Assembly: GCF_003576645.1 (NCBI RefSeq)
Contig: NC_044919.1
Span: 11,859,994-11,923,993, forward strand
Reading direction: 5' to 3'
Source: Ipomoea triloba
Taxonomy: Eukaryota; Streptophyta; Magnoliopsida; Solanales; Convolvulaceae
DNA length: 64,000 nt
Position numbers and translations under genes: made by a program. Of the stretch, positions 48,361-58,205 are shown piece after piece. The notes below the pieces were generated by a model. That model saw nothing but the letters and a program-made list of their open reading frames with translations, did not search any database and had not been told where the DNA came from. The stretch's first letter is position 1. Every line of letters begins with the position of its first letter.

Positions 48361-49392
48361 CAAAAAACAAAACAGAGCAACCCCTCCCCGGAGGGGTTGC
48401 TCCGTTTTTGTTTTCTGTTTTTTTTTTAAAAATATTTTTTTTAATTTTTAAATAGTTATTTAATTTAATTTAACAATACCTTTATTTTTTAAAATTCTAA
48501 TTCCAATACCTAATCTTTTGTGTAATTAAATTTTTTAGTCAACATTGTTATTTGTGAGATGAAACTATTGGTAATTTGGGTGGCAGAGAATACTAACTGA
48601 ACCCATATGACTCTATATATATGTGTCTTTTTTTGTATATGTATCACACAATCTATAAGCCATGGATGGTTGGGTAGAAGATTTTTTTAGTTACAATGAT
48701 CAAAATCAAAACCATTTTTTTTAGTGACAATGACCAAAATCAAAGCCATTTTTTTTAGTTACAATGATCAAAATCAAAGCCAACGACATTATGAGGTATT
48801 TTAAGTATTATTTGTATTGAAATATATTTTATCATATATCCAAATTCATTTATATTATCGATATTATATTATATTAAACATTATTAATGAATTGTTATTT
48901 ATTTCTATATATACTGTCAAATATCATTACTAAAAGTCGTTATTTGTTCGCCTATTTAGAATGAAGATGCAATTGAACTTCATGATGACAATATAAATAA
49001 ATTAAATTATTATATTATTATAATAAAGTAAAATAATGCATACAAAAAAATTGAGTTATAAAGAATATCATGAAAATTTATTAAACATTAGATACTACAA
49101 AAAGTAATTAAAAATTATTATACACAAAATTATTATACTATCACAATTTAAAATAATAATAAAAATAAATATTTTAAATATTTAATTACAAAATATTATA
49201 GACAAAATTATTATTCTATCACAATTAAAAATATAAATAAATAATAAATATTTTAAATAGAAAATATAATATTTGACCAACTTTAATGAAGGTGGTGTAA
49301 ATAGCAAATTCTATTTACACCACCTATAAAGCTATCAAACCTATTAAATGGTGGTGTAAATAGAATTTTGGGTGGTGCAAATAGAATTACCC
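47850..49392. mobile_element. hAT-like element, 8-bp target duplication, contains (AT)n and N gap
   Basis: Ends 'gggtgttgctattcctacca' and 'ggtggtgcaaatagaattaccc' are imperfect inverted repeats flanked by 'taatcata' (47842-47849, 49393-49400). Unit B has one copy of the site with no insertion (about 60112-60119). This fixes the borders. An 8-bp duplication is typical of hAT. Inside are a long (AT)n run with 54 Ns (48233-48286), a GC-rich hairpin (48375-48402), three tandem 'acaatgatcaaaatcaaa' units (48684-48784) and subterminal 'ggtggtgtaaatag' repeats. No transposase is seen. Confidence 0.88.
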
Positions 49393-49432
49393 TAATCATA
49401 ATTGTTTGGTCCTTGAATAAATTTTTTTCCTT

Positions 49433-49464
<32 letters not shown>

Positions 49465-49469
<5 letters not shown>

Positions 49470-49806
49470 CATAATCAGGTGTGATTGCTCTTTAACGTGC
49501 GGTCAGTGCGGCCGCACCACTATGTATACAAATATGCACCACTCAATGTTAGAAAATGCGCCACACAAATATGCATAATTAGGTACGCATCACCAAAAAA
49601 CACACCACTAGGTATGCAAATATACACCACACAGTGTTAGCAAATGCACCATTAGGGGCATGTGAGTTATGGTGCATTATTTTGGGTGTGTGGTGTGTTT
49701 TTTGGTGTTTGTGTGTATTTTCATTATGGTGCGTTTTCTAATATTGAGTTGTGCATTTTTTAACATTGAGTGGTGTGAACCGCACGGGAAAGCGCGGCCA
49801 CATTTG

Positions 49807-49812
<6 letters not shown>
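49465..49812. mobile_element. MITE-like inverted repeat (unit A), counterpart at 60180-60510
   Basis: Left 'cggtcagtgcggccgcacca' and right 'ccgcacgggaaagcgcggccac' are imperfectly complementary, and 'atgcaccactcaatgttag' on the left mirrors 'aacattgagtggtgtg' on the right. (AT)n lies on both sides. One N is at 49878 inside the right (AT)n run. Confidence 0.6.
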
Positions 49813-49877
<65 letters not shown>

Positions 49878-50445
49878 NTATATATATAAATTTTGTAACA
49901 TGTTTGTTCAATCCATTAATTAAAAATTTAATTAAATGCTACAATTTACATCTTTAAACATGAGTTCCAAAGATTTCAAATTTGATTTGAAAAAAAAAAA
50001 CCATAAAAATACGACGTCATTTTTGTCAAGATTCAAGTTTACAAGAATGAAAATTTTAAAACTATAATTTTATTATTGTTCCTCTTACCAGTGATTTCAA
50101 TACCCTATGATAATATATAGAAAGATGGAGACACAATTGAATATTTTACTCTTGGAAATTTGTGAGATCGCTATGAGGAGTGGAGTGCATATGGTGTTAG
50201 TATCCATATTGTTCTAAATAGTGGTGAAAGTGTTACACATACAATATTACGTACCATACTTATTTGCAATACAAATGTAAACCAATGACAAACCACAAGA
50301 AATATCTCGGTAAGATTTTTTGTTTACTTCTAAGTTAATCTTTGAATTAGAATTCTAAAAGCATGCCAAGTTAATGTCAACAGTACTTAATATATTTAAT
50401 TTATTTAACAAAAATTAGTTTAAAATGTTTCTTCTTCATTTTTGC
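49813..50445. other. Duplicated spacer upstream of NLR-A
   Basis: AT-rich, collinear with unit B from about 60520 to 61055. No gene is seen. Promoter elements of NLR-A must lie from here to 51147 but none could be assigned. Confidence 0.6.
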
Positions 50446-50449
50446 CAAA

Positions 50450-50600
50450 AAAAAACCCAGCATTCTCATAGACTTACTCATGTATTGCAACAAGCAATAG
50501 AAGACATTGATGCCATTAAAGAAGAGCTGGAGAAATTCATGATGGAGTGCAAGCAAGTCATAGCTGTGCAAGGGAGGGAGACTACACTTAGATGATGAAG
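50450..50600 (+). pseudogene. NLR coiled-coil fragment
   Basis: Reads HSHRLTHVLQQAIEDIDAI and then MMECKQVIAVQGRETTL before a frame break and stop. It corresponds to about residues 117-165 of NLR-A. It lies 550 bp upstream of the intact gene, same strand. The block 50385-50850 has no counterpart in unit B. Its TTHVL-side differences fit the NLR-B form (LSHVLQQ) about as well as NLR-A. Confidence 0.8.
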
Positions 50601-51147
50601 GCCAATTGTCTGATTGGCAGAGAGAGACTATTGCAACTATCTTCTACACAACTTATACCACAATGTTTTGCACTGTTAGTTAATATAATGTAAGTTGTTG
50701 ATCGGTATTTTCTTACATATGGAGATTATGATATAAATCCACTTATGAGAACAATTAAGATTGAACTCTTGCAAATTTTAAAGATCAAAACTTCCAAATC
50801 TAGAAGATAATACTGCACTGGTATTCTAATTTCGCGGAATGAAACTTATTCAGATCATTCTTTTGTCTCCATTTGATTGATTGGTGGAAAAAAAAAAAAA
50901 AAAACATTACGCCCTGGCCTACTTTTGAATTATTGCACCAAGTAATGGAAACTTTAGAACTGGAAAGCTAAAGGTCAAAAAAGCTGTCTGGAAAGCTAAA
51001 GGTCAAAAAAGCTGTCGGCAATGAATTATTGCACTCAGATCAGTGGCATTGCGCAATTCCACCCATCTTGCTTAGCTTAATTCTGCTAATCTGCACTCAA
51101 GCAAACTGAGAAAAACTACTAACAGAGATATATACAGAGAGAGATTA

Positions 51148-53859
51148 ATGGCTTGTGTAGCTGTAAATTCTCTTATCAGAACATTAGAGATTGAGTTCTT
51201 GCAACCTGAACCTCGTCCAATCGTACAACAAATGGAAATCATCCCTTTTAACAAAGATCTGATCCAATCTCTCCATGCAAAGCTTGGTTTTCTGATACAA
51301 CTGTTCGACGAGTTCAGAATGGATGGTGTTGAAGCAATTAAAGACTTGGAAACAAAGCTCAGAGATGTAGCTTTTAGAGTAGAAGATGAAATTGAACTCC
51401 ATCTCGTAGATCTGGAAGCTTTCAGAGATCTATATGAAAATGATCTCTCTTATAATTTGGTAGATCTCTTTGAAGGATGGGACACTGAAGCCAAAAAAGC
51501 CCAGCATTCTCATAGACTTAGAGATGTATTGCAACAAGCAATAGAAGACATTGATGCCATTAAAGAAGAGGTGGAGAAAGTCATGATGGAGTACAAGCAT
51601 GTCATAGCTGTGCAAGGAAGGGAGACTACACTTGATGATGTCAAGATGGACGGTTCCGGTTCCTCCAATCATGCTTCACACACTGAGGACATAATGGTCG
51701 GGAAAAACAATGAGTTCGAGACTATAAGGGAGATGCTAATACAACATACATCTAAACAACTAGAAGTTGTCTCAATTCAAGGTATGGGAGGAATCGGCAA
51801 GACAACGCTAGCTAGACGAGTTTATGAAGATCCATCTGTTGTCTCCCACTTTGACAAACAAATATGGGTTGTTGTATCCCAACATCACAATAAGAGGCAA
51901 ATGCTCTTAGATCTTCTTGGTTCTAAAAACAACAGCAGTGATGAGGATGACCTAGCATTACAGCTCTACCAAAGTTTGAAGGGTCAAAGGTACTTGGTAG
52001 TGATGGATGATGTATGGAGCATAGAGTCATGGAATGATGTTAAATCTTGCTTTCCAGATGATATAAATGGGAGTCGAGTATTGCTGACTACTCGCGTTGC
52101 AGAGGTGGCCACTTGTATTGGCTCTAACAATGACTTCTCCCATCAAATGCAGTTCTTAGATCAAAATGAGAGCTGGGATTTATTTCGTAAAAAGGCATGT
52201 AAATCTCATGGTGTTGAATTTGAGACAATTGGGAGACCAATTGTTGAGAAATGTAAAGGATTGCCTTTGGCAATTGTTGTGATAGCAGGTTTATTTTCAA
52301 AGCTCAATACACTAGATGAGTGGAAGAGTACTGCTAATGCTTTAATAAGTTCTTCAACATCAACTCTATATGATGAAGAATGTTGGAGAATCCTCTCATT
52401 GAGTTATAGTCACTTGCCCCACAACTTGAAGGCTTGTTTTTTATATTTAGGAGTTTTTCCAGAAGATTATGAGATCAATGCTAATAACCTTACAAGGTTA
52501 TGGGCTGCTGAAGGATTTGTAAAGGCATTCAAGAACGAGAGTTTTGAAGCGGTGGCTAGAAGGTACATAAATGAGCTTATGGATAGAAACTTAATTGTTA
52601 TAAGCCGAAGAAGTAGTTGTGGAAGAAAAATTAAGGCGTTTAGAGTACATGATTTATTGCATGCCTTTTGTGTAAGAGAATGTCAAAACCAGAGTCTTTT
52701 ACATGTTGCTGATGAAAGTGATTCCAATTTCCCCCAGAAAGGTGTCCGTTGGATAAGTGTGTCATTTGATGATTTTGATATCTCTGCGTTACATTCTCTG
52801 TCAAAACACTGCCGGTCCATCTTTTACTTTCTGGAGTTGCAGGCGCAGCCCCCAGATTCAATAAATTTGGAATTTTTCAGCCTATTGAGGGTACTCTATG
52901 TTACTCATCATCAATTCCATTTGCCAAGTCCGATTGTTCATATCCATTTGAGATACCTATGGTTAATCGGGGCACTTCATAATCCTCATGATTCATTATT
53001 CTCCAACGCTTGGAATCTTCAAACATATAGTGCGTATGCCCCCTTTAGAGTATTGTTGCATTTGAAGTTTCCACAACTACAGTATATTCAATGTGATGGA
53101 TTTTTTGGAGCTTTTCCCAAATCTGTTCTTCAAAACTTGCAGGTCATTTCTGGATTGCAGGCTAGTTTTCATTGCGACCAAGAGTCCTTAATAAAAGTTC
53201 CATACCTAAAGAAGGTATCTATTATTATGGACCAAATCAATGATTGCATTAAGAACCTTGTCTGTTTACAGCAGCTCGAGAGTTTGTCTCTTGATTTTTT
53301 TCCACGGTCCAGTGGAATTCTGGATATGATGCCTCAAATCATTAACAGTACTCTTCTCTTGAAAAACATTAGGAAGCTGAGGTTTGATTTTATGATATCT
53401 GAGTGGAAGGCAATTAATGTTTTGAGCAATTTACCAAGGCTTGAAGTGCTCAAGTTAGTAGATGCTGACCTTGGCAAAAAGTGGGAAGTACCAGAGAAAG
53501 TAAAATTCTGCCACTTAATTTGTTTGAAAATTCGGTCTCATGATCTCATGCATTGGGAAGTTGGTGCTGATAATTTTCCAAAACTTGAGCGCCTATTCCT
53601 TAACACATGCTCTGAACTGAGAAAGATCCCGAATAGCTTTGCAGAAATTCCAACATTGAGCTTAATCCAATTAGAGAGGTGTCTTCCTTCTGCAGTGATG
53701 TCAGCCAAGCAAATTCAGGCTGAACAACATGAGTATGGAAATGAGAATATGATTGTCATTCAGAAAAAGACACTACAGGTCTCTCGATCAATCTCCATTT
53801 CTTTTTCTCAATTGCCTTTAATTTTTCTTCCAACTTCATTTAGTTTCATCACATCCTAA
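51148..53859 (+). CDS. CC-NB-ARC-LRR immune receptor, NLR-A
   Basis: Intracellular receptor of the R1/Rx-like CC-NLR class, which detects pathogen effectors and triggers defence. The single open frame is 903 codons. The coiled-coil region is about 1-165, with an EDVID-like VEDEIEL. NB-ARC motifs: P-loop GMGGIGKTTLARRV (from 212), RNBS-A FDKQIWVVVSQ, kinase-2 LVVMDDVW (about 283-290), RNBS-B GSRVLLTTR, GLPL CKGLPLAIVV, RNBS-D CFLYLGVFPEDYE, and a VHD form of MHD at 500-502. Degenerate leucine-rich repeats run from about 560 to 860. The final 26 codons (VSRSISISF...) are unlike coding sequence and start at CAG|GT (53779), so the real exon may end at residue 877 and splice to 54010. NLR-B (61323) is its tandem copy. 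Confidence 0.9.
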   Translation: MACVAVNSLIRTLEIEFLQPEPRPIVQQMEIIPFNKDLIQSLHAKLGFLIQLFDEFRMDGVEAIKDLETKLRDVAFRVEDEIELHLVDLEAFRDLYENDLSYNLVDLFEGWDTEAKKAQHSHRLRDVLQQAIEDIDAIKEEVEKVMMEYKHVIAVQGRETTLDDVKMDGSGSSNHASHTEDIMVGKNNEFETIREMLIQHTSKQLEVVSIQGMGGIGKTTLARRVYEDPSVVSHFDKQIWVVVSQHHNKRQMLLDLLGSKNNSSDEDDLALQLYQSLKGQRYLVVMDDVWSIESWNDVKSCFPDDINGSRVLLTTRVAEVATCIGSNNDFSHQMQFLDQNESWDLFRKKACKSHGVEFETIGRPIVEKCKGLPLAIVVIAGLFSKLNTLDEWKSTANALISSSTSTLYDEECWRILSLSYSHLPHNLKACFLYLGVFPEDYEINANNLTRLWAAEGFVKAFKNESFEAVARRYINELMDRNLIVISRRSSCGRKIKAFRVHDLLHAFCVRECQNQSLLHVADESDSNFPQKGVRWISVSFDDFDISALHSLSKHCRSIFYFLELQAQPPDSINLEFFSLLRVLYVTHHQFHLPSPIVHIHLRYLWLIGALHNPHDSLFSNAWNLQTYSAYAPFRVLLHLKFPQLQYIQCDGFFGAFPKSVLQNLQVISGLQASFHCDQESLIKVPYLKKVSIIMDQINDCIKNLVCLQQLESLSLDFFPRSSGILDMMPQIINSTLLLKNIRKLRFDFMISEWKAINVLSNLPRLEVLKLVDADLGKKWEVPEKVKFCHLICLKIRSHDLMHWEVGADNFPKLERLFLNTCSELRKIPNSFAEIPTLSLIQLERCLPSAVMSAKQIQAEQHEYGNENMIVIQKKTLQVSRSISISFSQLPLIFLPTSFSFITS

Positions 53860-54009
53860 CTTGTTTTTATTCATTCATGACATCCTCGCTCTCTACCTTT
53901 AAGATTTGTTGTGTTTCAAACAGTTTAGTATATTGTTCTTAAGGTCCCATTTTGATTTCCGTTAATCCTGAATCAATTTTCATCTAAGACCTCTCTTTCA
54001 CACCTGCAG
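53860..54009 (+). other. Duplication junction: NLR 3' flank joined to CSTF64 intron 9
   Basis: Left of about 53903 the sequence is NLR 3' flank. From 53904 it is the right-hand part of CSTF64 intron 9, with its polypyrimidine tract and AG acceptor (54008-54009) intact. If the 53779 donor is used, the intron is 231 bp. Confidence 0.75.
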
Positions 54010-54141
54010 ATAACCCCAGATGTAGAGTCTGCCCTATTGCAGCAAGTGATGAGTCTCACGCCAGAACAGTTAAGCTCATTGCCCCCGGATCAGCGACAAC
54101 AGGTCCTTCAGCTTCAACGGATGCTTCGGCAGCCAACATAG
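54010..54141 (+). pseudogene. Detached copy of CSTF64 terminal exon
   Basis: A 132-nt copy of CSTF64 exon 10 that keeps its acceptor, frame and stop, followed by a duplicated 3' UTR. It encodes [28 protein letters not shown] and the RMLRQPT end. Only two residues differ from the parent (L to M and N to S). The nearest upstream coding exon on the same strand is NLR-A, not CSTF64. It may be a dead fragment, or the last exon of an NLR-A fusion transcript. The 5' breakpoint explains why no other CSTF64 exon is present. Confidence 0.9.
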
Positions 54142-55159
54142 GCCAAAGGACCGAGAGTTCGGATCCCCAGTTATCTGTGAGCTGCTCTTCCACTCATCCG
54201 AACAAATATCGAAAACGGGTCATCATCAGCAGCCACTGCACAAAGCAGAAAGTGTACAAAACGGTTGCCTTTGTGGCCATATAAAGTATGTGTTCAGTGT
54301 GGCATGCTGTTTCTTAAATCAATTTTCCTGTTGTAAATTTATCTTATTTTTTAAAGATTAGCATAGGGTAAATGCTAGAAAGGTTTTCCATTCATGTAAC
54401 GATGTATTAACACAGATTGAATGAATAGGGAGGAGAAAATTTTGGCACTGTTTTGCTCACCTATAGTTTGAGATGGACTGAGTTACAAATTCATGTTGAG
54501 AACTATATACACAGACTATTGTTTTCTCTTTTCCCTCCACTCATAATACTTGCTTATTATCCTATCGATTATACAAACATGTATGAATGAATTAATGGTG
54601 AATTCCTCATATTGAATAGTGTTTTAAGTATGGGAAGGTAATGATGCACTTTTGTATTTCATATAAAGCTTTGCAAATGAACTTTGTGTATATATATAAG
54701 GTAGGGAAAAAACTCTCGTCAATCAACTCTCTCTGGCGCTATTAAGACCTTTTGTAAACAAATTTGGCAATTGATCATAGCTTTTAACATGAATATTAAA
54801 TAGTAGTTCTTGTTGAATCTTGCACGAAGTGACAATCTACTTCAATATGCTTAGTGCACTCATGAAACACATGATTATTTAAATATTTACCACCACAAAG
54901 GAACTGGTTTATATATTCAGCTCTACTCCAATCTCCCCAATAACATTATGCATCCAGGTTACCTCACAAGTCACATGGGTCATCGCTCTATATTCATATT
55001 TTACACTAGAGTGAGACACAACACTTTGCTTCTTACTTTTCTACAAGACTAAATTGCCACAAAAGAATACACAATATCCCGTTATAGACTTTTTGTCACT
55101 TTTGACCTAGCCCAATCAACGTTAGAGAAGGTCTCAACACTCATGTGTCATGATTGACA
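54142..55159. other. Unit B copy of CSTF64 3' UTR and downstream spacer
   Basis: Collinear with 39757-40640, plus about 95 bp (54413-54507) absent from unit A. No gene is seen. Confidence 0.75.
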
Positions 55160-55690
55160 TACAAGATTCTTTTCTTGAGAGCACTCTTCATACTATACAA
55201 TTCAAACTACAACCTCCCAATGAGGTTTTGTAGGGGATGCGATGGATTGACTCACCACACTTATTAGAAAGGCAATATCAAGGCGAGTGATAGTAAAATA
55301 TTTTAACTTCTGCACTAGTTTCCTATACCTCTTTGGATCTTCGAGAAACTCCCCCTCACTAGTTACATGCTTAACACTCTGGTCCATAGGAGTTTCACAA
55401 CGCTTTGACTCTAAGAGCCTAGAGTCTTCAAGTAAATCTAGCACATATATACTTCCATTGCGAAAGAAATGTCTCTCTTAGAATGAACAACTTCAATCCC
55501 CAATGGAGGTTCAGTGGTGTAATTACTGAGTTCGGAATGCAACGTAGTGCCTATGATCACATTATTTTTTTACAAACACGCTAACCATGACAGTGTTTTG
55601 TTAATTGTCTATGTTGATGATATAGTGTTCACATGTGATGCAAGAGGATCGATGTGCTCAAGTCTTTTCTTAAAGGGGAGTTCCATACTT
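55160..55690. mobile_element. Rearranged Copia reverse-transcriptase fragment (unit B)
   Basis: The minus strand from 55444 reads LDLLEDSRLLESKRCETPM, EGEFLEDPKRYRKLV and TRLDIAFLISVVSQS, longer and better kept than in unit A. The plus strand at about 55515-55640 gives the YVDD part. The head-to-head order is the same as in unit A, so the rearrangement came before the duplication. Confidence 0.78.
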
Positions 55691-56008
55691 TTTCTTTGTA
55701 ATCCCTTGGATTATGGGAATTGAATAATTTATGGTGTAGTTGTGTCAAATTAAGTTAAATTGGTTCATCATTTTCACTGTCTAGTTGATAGATTGGTTTA
55801 TCAAAAGATTGTCGGAGAAGAGAATCGAGCGTGTGTGACATCCTCTTGATTCCGATCTTGACAAAAAAAATGTAAGGTTTTTCTTCCCTTTCTACTCCTT
55901 TGTTCTATAATTTAAACATTCAAATCTCTAAAACTTTCTTTCTTCAGTGACACAAATTATTTGTTCACACAAGCTTCAAAAAAGGTGATTCTTTAACCTT
56001 TATATATA

Positions 56009-58166
56009 GGCAAAAACTTGTTTGAGACGGGTCGGGTCACACAATTATATGGGTCAACATGTGCATATCATGTGCATTTTTATGATTCTCTCTCTGTTTC
56101 CTATCTCATCCTACGCTCCCTGTTTCCACTCTCTGCATCTGACGCCTCTAATCCTTGCATTCGCCCTCACCATCTCCGTCAATCCCTCTCATCCTTGCAT
56201 CTGGCACTCACCATCTCCGTCTCTCTCCTCTGCTCAAGCTCTCCACCTCCTCCCATATCCTCTGCCTCATTTCCGCTGCAGATTCCAACTCTTAGTAAGT
56301 ATTGCAATTTGGCTAATGTGCATTCCTCTTATTCAAACACATTATGTAACATTAAATATATAATCGGCATTGTAGACATCAAACACAATACTTAATAGCA
56401 TAAATCTATTACTTCACAGCACAAATGAATAATCAACACTATAACTGCCATTAAATATTCTACATCACCGATCAATCACATTTCAGCCATGAGAAGATGT
56501 ACATATTTGACCAAAACAAGCAGAAAAATAACTAGAGTCACCTTCCATGCCTCAAATATTATACATCAAGAACAATATATTGGAGGAATGTATTAATAGA
56601 AAAAATAAATTCAGGTTTTATTTAAGCAAATATTGTTGGAAAAGAAGAGACATGTAAGATAACAGCACAAAATTAAGAAAAACAAAACAGAAAACAGAAA
56701 CTTGAACAAGAACACAAAATCAATAATTTATTTCTAGAAATTGCCACTTCCAGACTAGGGGTATAGAAGCTAAATTTGGTTTCTGAGAATAAAATTCTTA
56801 ATTTTGTTTTATTACAGACTGGGGTATAGAAGCTGAATTTTTTTGACATTATTTTAGTTATTGGTAATTTAGTCCAGTACTCCAGTACAGTAATCTACAT
56901 GTGTGAACTAGTTGACACTTGACAGAATGACTATGAAATCTTTTTCTTTTTTTTTCTAATGGGTTTTTCAAAATAGCACTTTACTTTTCTGAATCATTAG
57001 CATTTTTATCCATAAGTTGACCTTTTTCTTTTCTTGTTTTATTCTCAATTCTTACTTTGCCAGAATCAATCAGTTCTCGGCTGGAAAGACTATTTAGCAG
57101 TTCATCATCAATCATTATATTCTGGCAGATATAAAAATTGATGCTCTGCAAAATCTGGATTCAACTAAACAAATCTACTACTTTATAGCCTAAAGCTAGT
57201 ACTTCATAACACAAATGAATACTCAACATTTCAATCATTACACATACTACGGATTTGCCTTCAAAAAAATATACTATGGAGTATTTATAGTGCAAATAAA
57301 CTACTTTAACCATCAAACACAACACATTATAGATCAAATATACTACTTAATTGCACAAATGAACAATCAGCACTTTAATCATTAAATCATCACTACTGAT
57401 ACTCAACATTTTAAACATCAAACGCAATACTTAATAGCACTAATATAGTACTTTATAACAAAAATGAATACTCAACAACACTTAAAGCATTAAATCTAAT
57501 AATTTATGATGCAAATATACTACTTTATATCACAAATGAATGATAATGACTTTAACCATCAAACACAACACTATATAGAGTAAGTATACTACTTAATTGC
57601 ACAAATGAATAATCAACACTTTAACCATTAAATATAATACATAATACCCTTAACGGAATGGCGACCACTGCGAGAAAATGAAGAAATTAAACGGAGAGTA
57701 TAGCTTTTCTGCCGCAAACGTACATTAATATTAGTTACCGATGACGGAATATCTCTACAAATGCAAAACTACGAGAAATTAAACGGAATGGCGACCATGA
57801 GAAAAGGAAGAATATGAGTGTGCCGCGAGAATCGCAAGAATTTTACTGTAATAGCAAAACCTTAGCAAATTTTACACATTAAAACTATTAAAAAAAAAAC
57901 TCACCTAAGATGTGAAGGAAATCCACCTTTGTTTGAAAATTAGATGAAAAATTGGAGGGGAACTCTGCGTCTCTGCTGCTCGGAGAGTTTGTACGTGAAA
58001 GAACACAGGAAACACGAAAAAATGGAGCGAAAAATTGATAAACTGAAATAATAAAACTTGCTAAAAAAGCCCATATCTGATTGTTTAAAAAAATCTCAAA
58101 CAAAACTAATCCATAAATTAAATATGACCAAATTATGTGACCCGACCCGTCTCACACAAGTGTTAC

Positions 58167-58168
<2 letters not shown>
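56009..58168. mobile_element. TIR element, unit B copy (2.2 kb)
   Basis: Same ends and same flanking 'ttatatata' (56000-56008; right side merges with an (AT)n run) as 41528-47092. It lacks the sequence matching about 43460-46560, with the junction at about 57655, and has one rather than two copies of the 41-bp C-rich unit. It therefore lost, or never gained, most of the satellite and the hairpin cluster. Confidence 0.75.

Positions 58169-58179
<11 letters not shown>

Positions 58180-58205
<26 letters not shown>

Larger units (their letters stand above)
39521..53903 (+). repeat. Tandem segmental duplication, unit A
   Basis: Starts in CSTF64 intron 9 at 'tttgttgtgtttcaaacag' and ends at 53903, where the same phrase restarts (53904/53905) as unit B. 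It contains CSTF64 exon 10, its 3' UTR, Copia fragments, a 5.6-kb TIR element, a hAT-like insertion, a 49.5-kb MITE and NLR-A. Every block has a counterpart in the same order and orientation in unit B. Only one or two bases of homology are visible at the breakpoint, which suggests non-homologous joining. Confidence 0.9.

Noticed and set aside
48103..48380. Tyr-Ile repeat frames
   Set aside because: (AT)n microsatellite plus 54 Ns, not coding.
53779..53859. The last 26 codons of NLR-A as true protein
   Set aside because: Ser/Phe/Pro-rich, polypyrimidine-like DNA following a CAG|GT. NLR-B has the same sequence at the edge. Kept in the CDS only because splicing is unproven.
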